DNA of 64,000 bases from Rhizobium aethiopicum (lineage in GTDB: Bacteria; Pseudomonadota; Alphaproteobacteria; Rhizobiales; Rhizobiaceae), in contig NZ_FMAJ01000009.1 of the NCBI RefSeq assembly GCF_900094625.1, forward strand, positions 186,001-250,000. Reading direction: 5' to 3'. Under the pieces are notes generated by a model. It was not told the origin of the DNA, searched no databases, and saw nothing but the letters and a program-made list of their open reading frames with translations. The stretch's first letter is position 1. The number at the start of each line of letters is the position of its first letter. Below, piece by piece: positions 1-7,211 of the stretch. A program made the position numbers and the translations under genes.

Positions 1-2
1 TC

Positions 3-1751
3 GGCCGCGTGCATTCCAACCGCATTGCCCAAATGGTGCGCCAGACCGCCAACATGGAATTCGTGACGACGCGTACGGAAACCGAAGCGCTGCTGCTGGA
101 AGCGAATCTGATCAAGCGCTTGCGGCCGCGTTTTAACGTGCTGCTGCGCGACGACAAGTCCTTTCCCTACATCCTCATCACCGGGGATCATCGGGCGCCT
201 GCCATTTTCAAGCATCGCGGCGCGCGAGCTCGAAAGGGCGATTATTTCGGGCCTTTCGCTTCGGCCGGCGCGGTCGGACGCACGATCAATTCGCTGCAGC
301 GCGCCTTCCTGATCCGCACCTGCACCGACAGCGTCTTCGAAACACGCACACGGCCCTGCCTGCTCTACCAGATCAAGCGCTGTTCCGGCCCCTGCACGCA
401 CGAGGTCAGCGACGAGGGCTACGCCGAGCTGGTGCAGGAGGCGAAGGACTTCCTGTCCGGCAAGAGCCAGAAGGTGAAGTCGCACATGGCCGAAGCGATG
501 AACCAGGCGGCCGAGGATCTCGATTTCGAACGGGCGGCCATCTATCGCGACCGCCTGGCAGCACTCTCGCATGTGCAGAGCCACCAGGGCATCAATCCGG
601 CCGGCGTCGAGGAGGCCGACGTGTTCGCCATCCATCACGAAGGCGGCGTGTCCTGCATCCAGGTGTTCTTCTTCCGCACCGGTCAGAACTGGGGCAATCG
701 CGCCTATTTCCCGAAGGCCGACCCGCAACTATCAAGCGCCGAAGTTCTGAATGCCTTCCTCGCGCAATTCTACGACGACAAGCCGGTGCCGAAACAGATC
801 ATGCTGTCGGAGACGGTCGAGGAATTGGAGTTGCTTGCCGCAGCGCTCGGCGAAAAGGCCGGCCACAAGGTCTCCATCCTCGTGCCGCAGCGCGGCGAAA
901 AGCGCGATCTCGTCGAGCACGTGATCGGCAACGCGCGCGAAGCCCATGGGCGAAAGCTCGCCGAGACGGCGTCGCAGTCGCGGCTGCTCGAAGGTTTCAA
1001 GGACACCTTCGGACTAGCCTATGCGCCGCAGCGCATCGAAATCTATGACAACTCGCACATCATGGGCACCAATGCCGTCGGCGGCATGGTGGTGGCGGGG
1101 CCGGAAGGCTTCGTGAAGAACCAGTACCGCAAGTTCAACATCAAATCGACCGACATCACCCCCGGCGACGACTTCGGAATGATGAAGGAGGTGATGACGC
1201 GGCGGTTCTCACGGCTGATCAAGGAGGAAGGTATTCCGGACCGGACGGCGCAGGCCGGTGCTGTCGACGCCGCCGATATGCCTTTCCCCGCCTGGCCGGA
1301 CGTGATCCTCATCGACGGCGGCCAGGGGCAGATGACGGCCGTGCGCGCCATCCTGGCCGAGCTCGGCATCACCGACAGCGTGACGGCGATCGGCATCGCC
1401 AAGGGTGTCGACCGCGATGCCGGGCGTGAGCGCTTCTTCCCGCCGGGGCGCGAGAGCTTCACGCTGCCGCCGCGTGATCCGGTGCTTTATTTCATCCAGC
1501 GCATGCGCGACGAGGCGCATCGTTTTGCGATCGGTTCGCACCGGGCGCGGCGGAAGAAGGAAATGGTAAAGAACCCGCTCGACGAGATCGGCGGCATCGG
1601 CCCGTCGCGCAAACGGGCGCTGCTACAGCATTTCGGCACGGCGAAGGCGGTTTCCCGCGCCGCGCTTTCCGATCTAATGGCTGTGGAAGGTATTTCGGAA
1701 GCCGTCGCCAAGCAGGTCTATAACCATTTCCACGATGACGCCGCGAAATAA
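3..1751 (+). CDS. uvrC: UvrABC excinuclease subunit C (5' end outside window)
   Basis: UvrC makes the two incisions flanking DNA damage during nucleotide excision repair, working in the cytoplasm with UvrA and UvrB. The reading frame is open from the first bases of the window, so the N-terminal part of the GIY-YIG domain is missing. What is seen is the end of that domain (HSNRIAQMV, EANLIKRLRPRFNVLLRDD), a UVR helix pair near visible residue 170, the RNase H-like endonuclease core (YDNSHIMGT, ILIDGGQGQ) and C-terminal helix-hairpin-helix repeats (GIGPSRKRALLQHFG). About 580 residues remain of a protein usually near 610-680. The GTG at 9 should not be read as a true start. pgsA follows after about 160 bp, as is common in rhizobia. 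Confidence 0.97.
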   Translation, partial: GRVHSNRIAQMVRQTANMEFVTTRTETEALLLEANLIKRLRPRFNVLLRDDKSFPYILITGDHRAPAIFKHRGARARKGDYFGPFASAGAVGRTINSLQRAFLIRTCTDSVFETRTRPCLLYQIKRCSGPCTHEVSDEGYAELVQEAKDFLSGKSQKVKSHMAEAMNQAAEDLDFERAAIYRDRLAALSHVQSHQGINPAGVEEADVFAIHHEGGVSCIQVFFFRTGQNWGNRAYFPKADPQLSSAEVLNAFLAQFYDDKPVPKQIMLSETVEELELLAAALGEKAGHKVSILVPQRGEKRDLVEHVIGNAREAHGRKLAETASQSRLLEGFKDTFGLAYAPQRIEIYDNSHIMGTNAVGGMVVAGPEGFVKNQYRKFNIKSTDITPGDDFGMMKEVMTRRFSRLIKEEGIPDRTAQAGAVDAADMPFPAWPDVILIDGGQGQMTAVRAILAELGITDSVTAIGIAKGVDRDAGRERFFPPGRESFTLPPRDPVLYFIQRMRDEAHRFAIGSHRARRKKEMVKNPLDEIGGIGPSRKRALLQHFGTAKAVSRAALSDLMAVEGISEAVAKQVYNHFHDDAAK

Positions 1752-1844
1752 CCGGCGTCCGTCGCAAATTCCACGCAAAGGCAGTGAAAAGACAGAAACA
1801 ATATTGACGGTCTGCGGCCAAAGCCGTCATCTACCGCATCGGCC

Positions 1845-1866
1845 CGAAAATCGGAATCGATTTTCG
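1845..1866. repeat. Short perfect palindrome in the uvrC-pgsA gap
   Basis: A 9-bp perfect inverted repeat (CGAAAATCG, 1845-1853; CGATTTTCG, 1858-1866) is separated by GAAT. Palindromes of this type, with GATTTTCG cores, are frequent between rhizobial genes. It lies about 50 bp before the pgsA start and has no T-run, so it does not look like an intrinsic terminator. Its role is unknown. Confidence 0.55.
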
Positions 1867-1914
1867 TAAAGGCGCGCGGCGCTGCAGCGGCGCATCAATT
1901 CAGAGAAACGATCC

Positions 1915-2505
1915 ATGGCATCGCGTGCGTACAGCCTTCCCAACCTTTTGACTTACGGCCGCATCCTCGCCGTGCCGCTGATCGTTCTCTGCTTCTTCGT
2001 CGAGGGCAGACTGTCGATTAGCAATACGGCGCGCTGGGTGGCGCTGTGGATCTTCGTCATCGCTTCGCTCACGGATTTCCTCGACGGCTATCTTGCGCGC
2101 ATCTGGAACCAGACTTCGAATATCGGCCGCATGCTTGACCCGATCGCCGACAAGCTGCTGGTCGCCTCGATCCTTCTGCTCGTCGCGGCCGACCAGACCA
2201 TTGCCGGCTGGTCGATCTGGGCGGCAATCACCATTCTCTGCCGCGAAATCCTGGTTTCCGGCCTTCGTGAATATCTTGCGGCGCTGAAAGTCAGCGTACC
2301 GGTGACGCGGATCGCCAAATGGAAGACGACGCTGCAGCTCGTCGCCATCGCCTTCCTGCTTGCCGGCCCGGCCGGCGACGAGATTTTCCCCTATACGACG
2401 CAGACCGGCATCGCGCTCTTGTGGATCGCAGCACTGCTGACCATTTATACCGGCTACGACTATTTTCGTGCGGGGCTGAAACATATCGTGGATGACGAGG
2501 AATGA
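1915..2505 (+). CDS. pgsA: CDP-diacylglycerol--glycerol-3-phosphate 3-phosphatidyltransferase
   Basis: PgsA makes phosphatidylglycerophosphate from CDP-diacylglycerol and glycerol-3-phosphate. This is the committed step to phosphatidylglycerol and cardiolipin at the inner membrane. The 196-residue protein has the CDP-alcohol phosphotransferase signature, seen as DFLDGYLAR followed by GRMLDPIADK, which supplies the metal-binding aspartates. Several hydrophobic membrane segments surround it, and the length is normal for the family. The start is the ATG at 1915. The stop overlaps the moaD start in an ATGA, so moaD is probably translationally coupled. The psd and pssA genes of the other phospholipid branch lie near 60 kb. 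Confidence 0.96.
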   Translation: MASRAYSLPNLLTYGRILAVPLIVLCFFVEGRLSISNTARWVALWIFVIASLTDFLDGYLARIWNQTSNIGRMLDPIADKLLVASILLLVAADQTIAGWSIWAAITILCREILVSGLREYLAALKVSVPVTRIAKWKTTLQLVAIAFLLAGPAGDEIFPYTTQTGIALLWIAALLTIYTGYDYFRAGLKHIVDDEE

Positions 2506-2756
2506 CGCGGCTTGTCTATTTCGCCTGGGTGCGCGAGCGCATCGGCAAGGGTGAAGAGGAGATCGACCTCCCCTCCTCCGTCATCACCGTCGCCGATCTT
2601 CTGAATCATTTGAAGACGCTGGGCGAAGAATATGAAGCCGCACTTCAATATCCGGAGGTGATCCGCGTGGCGCTGGATATGGAACATGTCGAACATGACG
2701 AGCCGATCGGCGCCGCACGCGAGATCGGGATCTTTCCGCCGATGACGGGGGGATGA
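2502..2756 (+). CDS. moaD: Molybdopterin synthase sulfur-carrier subunit
   Basis: MoaD is the small ubiquitin-like subunit of molybdopterin synthase. It carries a C-terminal thiocarboxylate that donates sulfur to precursor Z (cPMP) in molybdenum cofactor synthesis. The 84-residue protein has the expected size and ends in the essential diglycine (FPPMTGG). Its start overlaps the pgsA stop by four bases. The partner gene moaE lies 258 bp downstream on the same strand, across a palindromic repeat element. Confidence 0.95.
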   Translation: MTRLVYFAWVRERIGKGEEEIDLPSSVITVADLLNHLKTLGEEYEAALQYPEVIRVALDMEHVEHDEPIGAAREIGIFPPMTGG

Positions 2757-2783
2757 GACGGTGACGGTGGTGACGTGTCGCTA

Positions 2784-2953
2784 CCCCCCTCTGCCCTGCC
2801 GGGCATCTCCCCCACAAGGAGGGAGATTGGCCGTGCGCACGGGCTTCCTCAAACAATCGGCGTTTCAGCCCGATGAAGCTGTAAATGGTCAGGAAGAGCG
2901 CGCCACTTGTGATCTCCCCTGCGGGGGAGATGGCCTGCAAGCCAGAGGGGGGC
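2784..2953. repeat. Palindromic mosaic element (RIME-like) between moaD and moaE
   Basis: Two arms in inverted orientation bracket this stretch. The first (about 2784-2831) reads CCCCCTCTGCCCTGCCGGGC and continues into a CTCCC/GGGAG hairpin. The second (about 2911-2953) is a diverged reverse complement. The same arm sequence forms perfect 45-bp inverted repeats near 48.65-48.84 kb, so this is a dispersed family. It resembles the rhizobial intergenic mosaic elements (RIME), but the family assignment is from memory and not from a search. It has no convincing gene. Confidence 0.75.
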
Positions 2954-3014
2954 GGACACGGCACAGCCTTTCCGCATTCTTCACAACGGCTTTAAAGCAG
3001 CGGAGGATTTCGCT

Positions 3015-3473
3015 GTGACCACACCCACCATCCGCGTCCAGCACGAAGACTTTGACCTGCAAGCCGAGGTCGATCTCCTCTCCAAAGGCAAACCCGGCAT
3101 CGGCGCCGTCGTCACCTTCTCCGGCCTCTGCCGCGATGAAGGCGGTGCACTCGCGGCACTTGAACTCGAGCATTATCCCGGCATGGCCGAAGCCGAGATG
3201 ACCCGCATCAGCGAACTCGCCATCACCCGTTTCGGGCTGCTCGGCCTGACCGCCATCCATCGTTACGGCAGGATCGGCGTGGGCGAGAATATCGTGCTCG
3301 TCGTCGCAGCCGCGCCGCACCGGCAGGCGGCATTCGACAGCGCCAATTTTGTCATGGACTTCCTGAAGACCGCGGCCCCCTTCTGGAAGAAGGAGCATGG
3401 CAAGGACGGCGCCGGCGGCGACTGGGTTGCGGCGAAGGACGCTGACGATGCGGCGCGCGACAAGTGGAAGTGA
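3015..3473 (+). CDS. moaE: Molybdopterin synthase catalytic subunit
   Basis: MoaE is the large subunit of molybdopterin synthase. A MoaE2MoaD2 complex inserts two sulfurs into cPMP to give molybdopterin. The 152-residue protein has the family core, including the segment after VTFSGLCRDE and the basic PFWKKE motif that carries the active-site lysines. The start is a GTG at 3015 preceded by GGAGGA at 3002-3007. It belongs with moaD functionally, but the repeat element in the gap means the spacing is unusually long for this pair. Confidence 0.95.
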   Translation: MTTPTIRVQHEDFDLQAEVDLLSKGKPGIGAVVTFSGLCRDEGGALAALELEHYPGMAEAEMTRISELAITRFGLLGLTAIHRYGRIGVGENIVLVVAAAPHRQAAFDSANFVMDFLKTAAPFWKKEHGKDGAGGDWVAAKDADDAARDKWK

Positions 3474-3530
3474 TCAGAGCATGATGCCGAAAACTGTGCG
3501 CGGTTTTCTTACAACATCAAGCGCCACTTC

Positions 3531-3803
3531 TAGAGCCTTTCCGGGTTAGCTTGAATCATTCTGTTGGCTCAAACGGAGTCGGATGGTCGACCGGCCGGCG
3601 CGCGTCGTTGCCCAGCTCTACGGCCAAGCCGGCCGGTCGATCAGCCGGCCCGTTTCAGCCAACCCGAAGGGCCGGGCATCTTTCCGCCAGGATCAAAGGC
3701 GATCGGCTCGGACGTACCTTTGGGTATGCCCGTCGCCAATCGCCTTTGCCCTGACGAAAACCTGCTCCGGCAGAATGCTTCAATCTAACCCGGAAAGGCT
3801 CTA
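3531..3803. mobile_element. MITE-like element with 33-bp terminal inverted repeats
   Basis: Terminal inverted repeats at 3531-3563 and 3771-3803 match at 31 of 33 positions (TAGAGCCTTTCCGGGTTAG core). Inside are further nested inverted repeats: about 3562-3599 against 3629-3664 (GTTGGCT...GACCGGCCGGC), and about 3695-3752 with complementary AAAGGCGAT/ATCGCCTTT ends. Short ORFs inside are fragments with no recognisable domain. No transposase is present, so the element would be non-autonomous. A separate short repeat-like motif (GCATGATGCCGAAAA) lies just upstream near 3479. Together these fill the 327-bp gap between moaE and the permease gene. Confidence 0.7.
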
Positions 3804-4697
3804 AAGCACGACGCGCTCCCTGCGGCTCATGACCAGCAGCAGGACAAGCAGCGAGAAGATAACGAGATCGCGCCAGACGAAGGGGCCATAGGCGCCCCAT
3901 AGGGTTTCGACGACAGCAAGCCCGGCAGCTCCGCCCGCCGAACGCAGCGGATTGGAATAGCCGCCGACGGCTGCGATCAGCAGCACCTTTAGCCCGAACA
4001 TCAGACCCGCGCCGAAGTCCATCGAACCGTAATAGAAGGTGGCGAGGATGCCGCAGATGGTGGCGACGAGAGCGGCGGCGGTATAAGCGACAAGGAAGAC
4101 GCGGCTGGCGCTGGTGCCGCAAAGTTCGGCGGCCAGCGGATCGTCGGTGACGGCGCGCCAGAGGCGCCCCCAGGCCATACGCCTGAGGATCAGCGCACCA
4201 ATCGCCACGATGGCTGACATCAGCGCCGCGTCGATCAGTTGGATGTAGGTTAGAGTCACTTTGAACGGGCCGTCGCTCCAGAACACGACGACATCGTTCA
4301 GGAACGGCGGCAGCCAGATCGCTCGGCTATCGGCAGCGAGCCGGGCGGTTTCCATCAGCACGATCATGATGCCGAGAGCGGCGACGATGACCATATTCGG
4401 CGATTTGCTGGCGAGTGGCAGCATGATCGAGCGACCGATCCAGATGCCCGCCGCCAGCGAATAAACGATCGCAACGCAGGCGCCAATGGCAAGGGCGGCC
4501 GGCAGCACCAGCCAGAACCTGACATAGGCGAGCTCGGTGAAAAGCAGCAGGATCTGACCCGAGAAGGCGAAGATCGCCCCATAGGTGATGTCGGCGCGCT
4601 TGGTCACGCCGAAAGCGACCGCGTAGCCGAAGGCGAGCGCGGCATAGAGGGCGGCAAGCGGAACCGCATTCGCCAGCTGCTGCAGAAGATAGGCCAT
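3801..4697 (-). CDS. LivH-type branched-chain amino acid ABC transporter permease (orphan)
   Basis: This is a 298-residue inner-membrane permease of the LivH/BPD_transp_2 family. It has about eight hydrophobic segments and the family's C-terminal block ending near GLKVLLIAAVGGYSNPLRSA. Such proteins form the channel of ABC importers for branched-chain amino acids, amides or urea together with LivM, two ATPases and a binding protein. None of these partners lies nearby, so the substrate cannot be told. The minus-strand start ATG (4697) has GGGGAG about 8 bases upstream. The TAG stop is formed by the first bases of the adjacent inverted-repeat element. It is divergent from the CGNR gene and shares the palindrome at 4716-4759 with it. 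Confidence 0.85.
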   Translation of the reverse strand: MAYLLQQLANAVPLAALYAALAFGYAVAFGVTKRADITYGAIFAFSGQILLLFTELAYVRFWLVLPAALAIGACVAIVYSLAAGIWIGRSIMLPLASKSPNMVIVAALGIMIVLMETARLAADSRAIWLPPFLNDVVVFWSDGPFKVTLTYIQLIDAALMSAIVAIGALILRRMAWGRLWRAVTDDPLAAELCGTSASRVFLVAYTAAALVATICGILATFYYGSMDFGAGLMFGLKVLLIAAVGGYSNPLRSAGGAAGLAVVETLWGAYGPFVWRDLVIFSLLVLLLVMSRRERVVL

Positions 4698-4715
4698 TCC
4701 GAAGACTCCCCGTCG

Positions 4716-4759
4716 GGAAATTATAACTGGTAAAACACACTTCGCCAGTTATAATTTCC
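4716..4759. promoter_or_regulatory. Divergent promoter/operator palindrome
   Basis: A perfect 15-bp inverted repeat, GGAAATTATAACTGG (4716-4730) and CCAGTTATAATTTCC (4745-4759), is separated by 14 bases. Each arm contains a consensus TATAAT pointing outward: 4750-4755 on plus toward the CGNR gene, and 4725-4720 on minus toward the permease gene. The arrangement suggests overlapping divergent promoters covered by a dimeric regulator, most simply the CGNR protein itself. The -35 positions (CTGGTA/CTGGCG at 17-bp spacing) are poor. Regulator identity is inferred from position. Confidence 0.65.
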
Positions 4760-4761
4760 GC

Positions 4762-5307
4762 ATGAGTTTTTCTTGGACCCCTCATCGTTTCGCCGGCGGC
4801 GCGCTGGCGCTCGATGTCGCCAACAGCGTGGTTCTGCGCCATGACGAGGCGCGGCGGATCGACCGCTTTGCGGTGAGCGAGCAGATGCGGACCTTTCCGC
4901 GCAGTGCCGCCGAATTCTGCGCGGAACGCGCCCTGTTCGGCGAGATCGCGCCGCTGGCAGCGCAAGACGAGGCGGATTTCTTCGCGCTGAGGGAAGCGAT
5001 CGACCTATTTTTCCGCAAGCGTATACTGGACGGCAGCGACAACCACTTGTTGGCCGGGCTGCTGGAAGCGGTGGCCAAGATCTTGCGCGGAGCCAGTCCC
5101 GGCAATCTGGCCGCGGCGACCGCCCATTCGGCGCTCAGGCTGATCGCCATGCCTGATCCGGCGCGCATGAAGATCTGCGGCAATTGCGGCTGGCTGTTCA
5201 TTGACCGCAGCAAGAACAGGAGCCGCGCCTGGTGCGACATGGCGGTCTGCGGCAACCGCGCCAAGGCGAACCGGCACTATCGGCGCAAGCAGGAGGAGAC
5301 GCCATGA
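4762..5307 (+). CDS. CGNR zinc-finger transcriptional regulator (ABATE domain)
   Basis: The 181-residue protein has an N-terminal ABATE-type domain (starting FAGGALALDVANS) and a C-terminal CGNR zinc finger. The finger is seen as CGNCGWLFID followed by WCDMAVCGNRAKANRHY, at about residues 139-172, with four cysteines placed to bind zinc. Members are predicted stress- or ligand-responsive DNA-binding regulators. The ATG at 4762 has no Shine-Dalgarno sequence. A TATAAT ends six bases upstream, so the mRNA may be leaderless. Its stop overlaps the start of the next gene (ATGA). It probably controls itself and the divergent permease through the palindrome just upstream. This is an inference from layout. 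Confidence 0.85.
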   Translation: MSFSWTPHRFAGGALALDVANSVVLRHDEARRIDRFAVSEQMRTFPRSAAEFCAERALFGEIAPLAAQDEADFFALREAIDLFFRKRILDGSDNHLLAGLLEAVAKILRGASPGNLAAATAHSALRLIAMPDPARMKICGNCGWLFIDRSKNRSRAWCDMAVCGNRAKANRHYRRKQEETP

Positions 5308-5807
5308 GAAAACATCTGATCGCAACAGCGGCGGCAGCCGGACTTCTGCTGTCCGCCTGCCAGCGCCAGGCCGAGAATCTGGTCGAGGTCACCGGCCACC
5401 TCTTCGTCTTCAACTATCGGGTGGCGAGCGCCACCTATCTGCTGACGCTGAAAAAGACGGGACCTATTCCCGACGGTTCGGCCATCATTGCCGAATTCGA
5501 AAATCCCGAGGGGGGCGCGCCGCTAGTGCTGAACCAGAAGATCTACCCGATGGATGACAAGATCGCGCTGCAGAGCGAAAACCTGCACTGCGTGCGTAAG
5601 GATCGTCCGTATACGGTGAACGTCCGGCTGGTCGACAAGGACGGCAAGGTGCTGCAGCAGTTGACGACGCAGTTCCGCTCCGACCTCGACCAGACCGTTC
5701 TGCCGAGCAAGCCGCTCGTTCTCGGAGCGGGCTATGAAAAGAACCCCGAAGTCTTCAAGCCCGATGGAAGCGTCGACTTCTCGAATACCGACAAATGCCC
5801 GGCATAG
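5304..5807 (+). CDS. Putative exported lipoprotein, unknown function
   Basis: The 167-residue product starts with a lipoprotein signal peptide (basic MRKH, hydrophobic stretch, lipobox LLSAC with the cysteine at residue 18). It should be lipidated and anchored in the envelope. The rest is a soluble beta-rich-looking domain with no family I recognise. The start at 5304 overlaps the CGNR stop by four bases, pointing to translational coupling. A longer frame reading back to 5232 would bury the signal sequence and is unlikely. Function is unknown. Linkage to a regulator and an amino-acid-type permease hints at a small-molecule response, but nothing in the protein itself shows this. Confidence 0.8.
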   Translation: MRKHLIATAAAAGLLLSACQRQAENLVEVTGHLFVFNYRVASATYLLTLKKTGPIPDGSAIIAEFENPEGGAPLVLNQKIYPMDDKIALQSENLHCVRKDRPYTVNVRLVDKDGKVLQQLTTQFRSDLDQTVLPSKPLVLGAGYEKNPEVFKPDGSVDFSNTDKCPA

Positions 5808-5809
5808 AA

Positions 5810-5834
5810 AAAGCCGGAGCGAAGCCCCGGCTTT
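5810..5834. terminator. Bidirectional terminator between lipoprotein gene and ndk
   Basis: An 8-bp stem AAAGCCGG (5810-5817)/CCGGCTTT (5827-5834) has a 9-base loop. It lies between two convergent genes, immediately after the lipoprotein stop. A-rich sequence on the left gives a U-tract when read on the minus strand. Confidence 0.7.
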
Positions 5835-5879
5835 CGAGAGTCAATTCAAGGCATTGCGAGGCAATGCCGAAGCGCGGCT

Positions 5880-6302
5880 TCAGCCGACGATTTCGGTGTC
5901 GGAGAACCAGTACTTGATTTCCTGGGCAGCGGTTTCCGGAGCGTCGGAGCCATGCACGGAGTTTTCGCCGATCGACAGGGCATGAACCTTGCGGATCGTG
6001 CCTTCGTCGGCGTTTGCCGGATTGGTCGCGCCCATGATTTCGCGGTTCTTGAGGATCGCGCCTTCGCCTTCCAGGACCTGGACGACGGTCGGGCCGGAGG
6101 TCATCCCTTCGACCAGTTCGCCGAAGAAGGGACGGTCCTTATGAACGGCGTAGAAGCCTTCGGCTTCGCGGCGGCTCATCCAGACGCGCTTGGAGGCGAC
6201 GACGCGCAGGCCGGCATCTTCGAGCATCTTGGTGATGGCGCCCGTCAGGTTGCGCTTGGTTGCATCAGGCTTGATCATCGAGAAGGTGCGTTCAATCGCC
6301 AT
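5880..6302 (-). CDS. ndk: Nucleoside diphosphate kinase
   Basis: Ndk transfers the gamma phosphate of ATP to other nucleoside diphosphates through a phosphohistidine and so balances cytoplasmic (d)NTP pools. The 140-residue protein has the full family length. It shows AIERTFSMIKPDA at the start and the active-site histidine region near the end (GENSVHGSDA). The ATG at 6302 is preferred over the in-frame TTG at 6308 because GAGG lies 8 bases upstream of it. It stands alone, convergent with the lipoprotein gene across a hairpin. Confidence 0.97.
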   Translation of the reverse strand: MAIERTFSMIKPDATKRNLTGAITKMLEDAGLRVVASKRVWMSRREAEGFYAVHKDRPFFGELVEGMTSGPTVVQVLEGEGAILKNREIMGATNPANADEGTIRKVHALSIGENSVHGSDAPETAAQEIKYWFSDTEIVG

Positions 6303-6332
6303 AGTCAAATCCTCTGTTTTCTCGGGAAAAGT

Positions 6333-6351
6333 GGGCGGTCTTTACCCGCCC
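6333..6351 (-). terminator. Probable terminator downstream of the GST gene
   Basis: On the minus strand a GGGCGG/CCGCCC stem with a 7-base loop is followed by ACTTTTC. It is placed 33-51 bases past the GST stop and just upstream of ndk. It may separate the two minus-strand genes. Confidence 0.45.
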
Positions 6352-6383
6352 CAACGCCTGAAAACAAGAGGCCGGCGGCAATT

Positions 6384-7073
6384 TCACGCCGCTGTCACAG
6401 TCCTGCCGCGGCTTTCGTTGAGATCGAGGCAGCGTTCAAACCAGAGCATGACGGGATCATCGGCCGCAAGCATGGCAAGGCCAGAGGAGACGCGCAGCCA
6501 TTGCAGCGCGCCGAAGACGATATAGTCGGCAAAGAGCGGCGATTGCCCGCCGATGAAGGGCTGGAACTTCAGCATGTGCCGCAGCGGCTCCAGCTTGGCG
6601 CCGAAGGCGGCCTTCTCCGCCTCGCTGTTGGCGGCAAAGACTTCCAGCGGCTTGCCGAGCCTGACCTCGCGGCTCTGACGAAAGTAGGCCTTATCGCCTT
6701 CGTCGAGAATCGCGTGGATATCGAGAAGGGCGATCCGCATGATCGCCGGGTGGATGACCATCTGCGAATAGCCCTCAACCATGCGCGACAGCGCCTTGCC
6801 GCCCTCGCCGTCAAACAGCGACGGCCGCTCGGGATAGGCCTCTTCGAGATAGAGGGCGATGGCAAAACTGTCCGAGATCAGCCGGCCATTGTCGTCCAGC
6901 ACGGGCAGGGTCGGCGACACGCCGCCGCCGATTTCGCGGATACGGGCGTAGGTCGTCGGAATCTCTTCGAAATCGAGCCCTTTATGTGCCAGCGCCATCA
7001 CCGCCTTCCAGCAATGGGGCGAAAAGAAGTGCCGTTCGTCGGCGCCGCAGAGGGAATAGAGGGCTCTGGTCAT
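6384..7073 (-). CDS. Glutathione S-transferase family protein
   Basis: The 229-residue protein has an N-terminal thioredoxin-like GST domain (SPHCWKAVMALAHKG at about residues 18-32; a PTLPVLDDNGRLISDS glutathione-site region near residue 53) and an all-helical C-terminal domain. GSTs conjugate or reduce electrophiles using glutathione in the cytoplasm. The cysteine in SPHCWK suggests a Cys-type rather than Ser/Tyr-type active site. The ATG at 7073 has AAAGGA six bases upstream. Physiological substrate cannot be told. It is divergent from the DinB-type gene. Confidence 0.85.
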   Translation of the reverse strand: MTRALYSLCGADERHFFSPHCWKAVMALAHKGLDFEEIPTTYARIREIGGGVSPTLPVLDDNGRLISDSFAIALYLEEAYPERPSLFDGEGGKALSRMVEGYSQMVIHPAIMRIALLDIHAILDEGDKAYFRQSREVRLGKPLEVFAANSEAEKAAFGAKLEPLRHMLKFQPFIGGQSPLFADYIVFGALQWLRVSSGLAMLAADDPVMLWFERCLDLNESRGRTVTAA

Positions 7074-7211
7074 AACAATCCTTTCGATTTCTCACTTGCA
7101 TGCATTCGACGACAGAAAGCGCGTGTGATCAAATCAGGAAATTTCATCGCCCCATCACTCGGATTTCTCGGCAAACGGGTTAGACTGCTCCAGTAGCAGC
7201 AGGGTGATCGG

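Noticed and set aside
1804..1832. TTGACG as a -35 box for pgsA
   Set aside because: The hexamer at the correct spacing (TCATCT) is a poor -10, so no promoter is claimed.
3551..3804. Three overlapping 67-74-codon frames within the MITE-like element
   Set aside because: They follow the palindromic repeat sequence, lack ribosome-binding sites and resemble no protein.
5952..7196. 414-codon plus-strand open frame across ndk and the GST gene
   Set aside because: It runs antisense to two well-supported genes and has no family-like segment.
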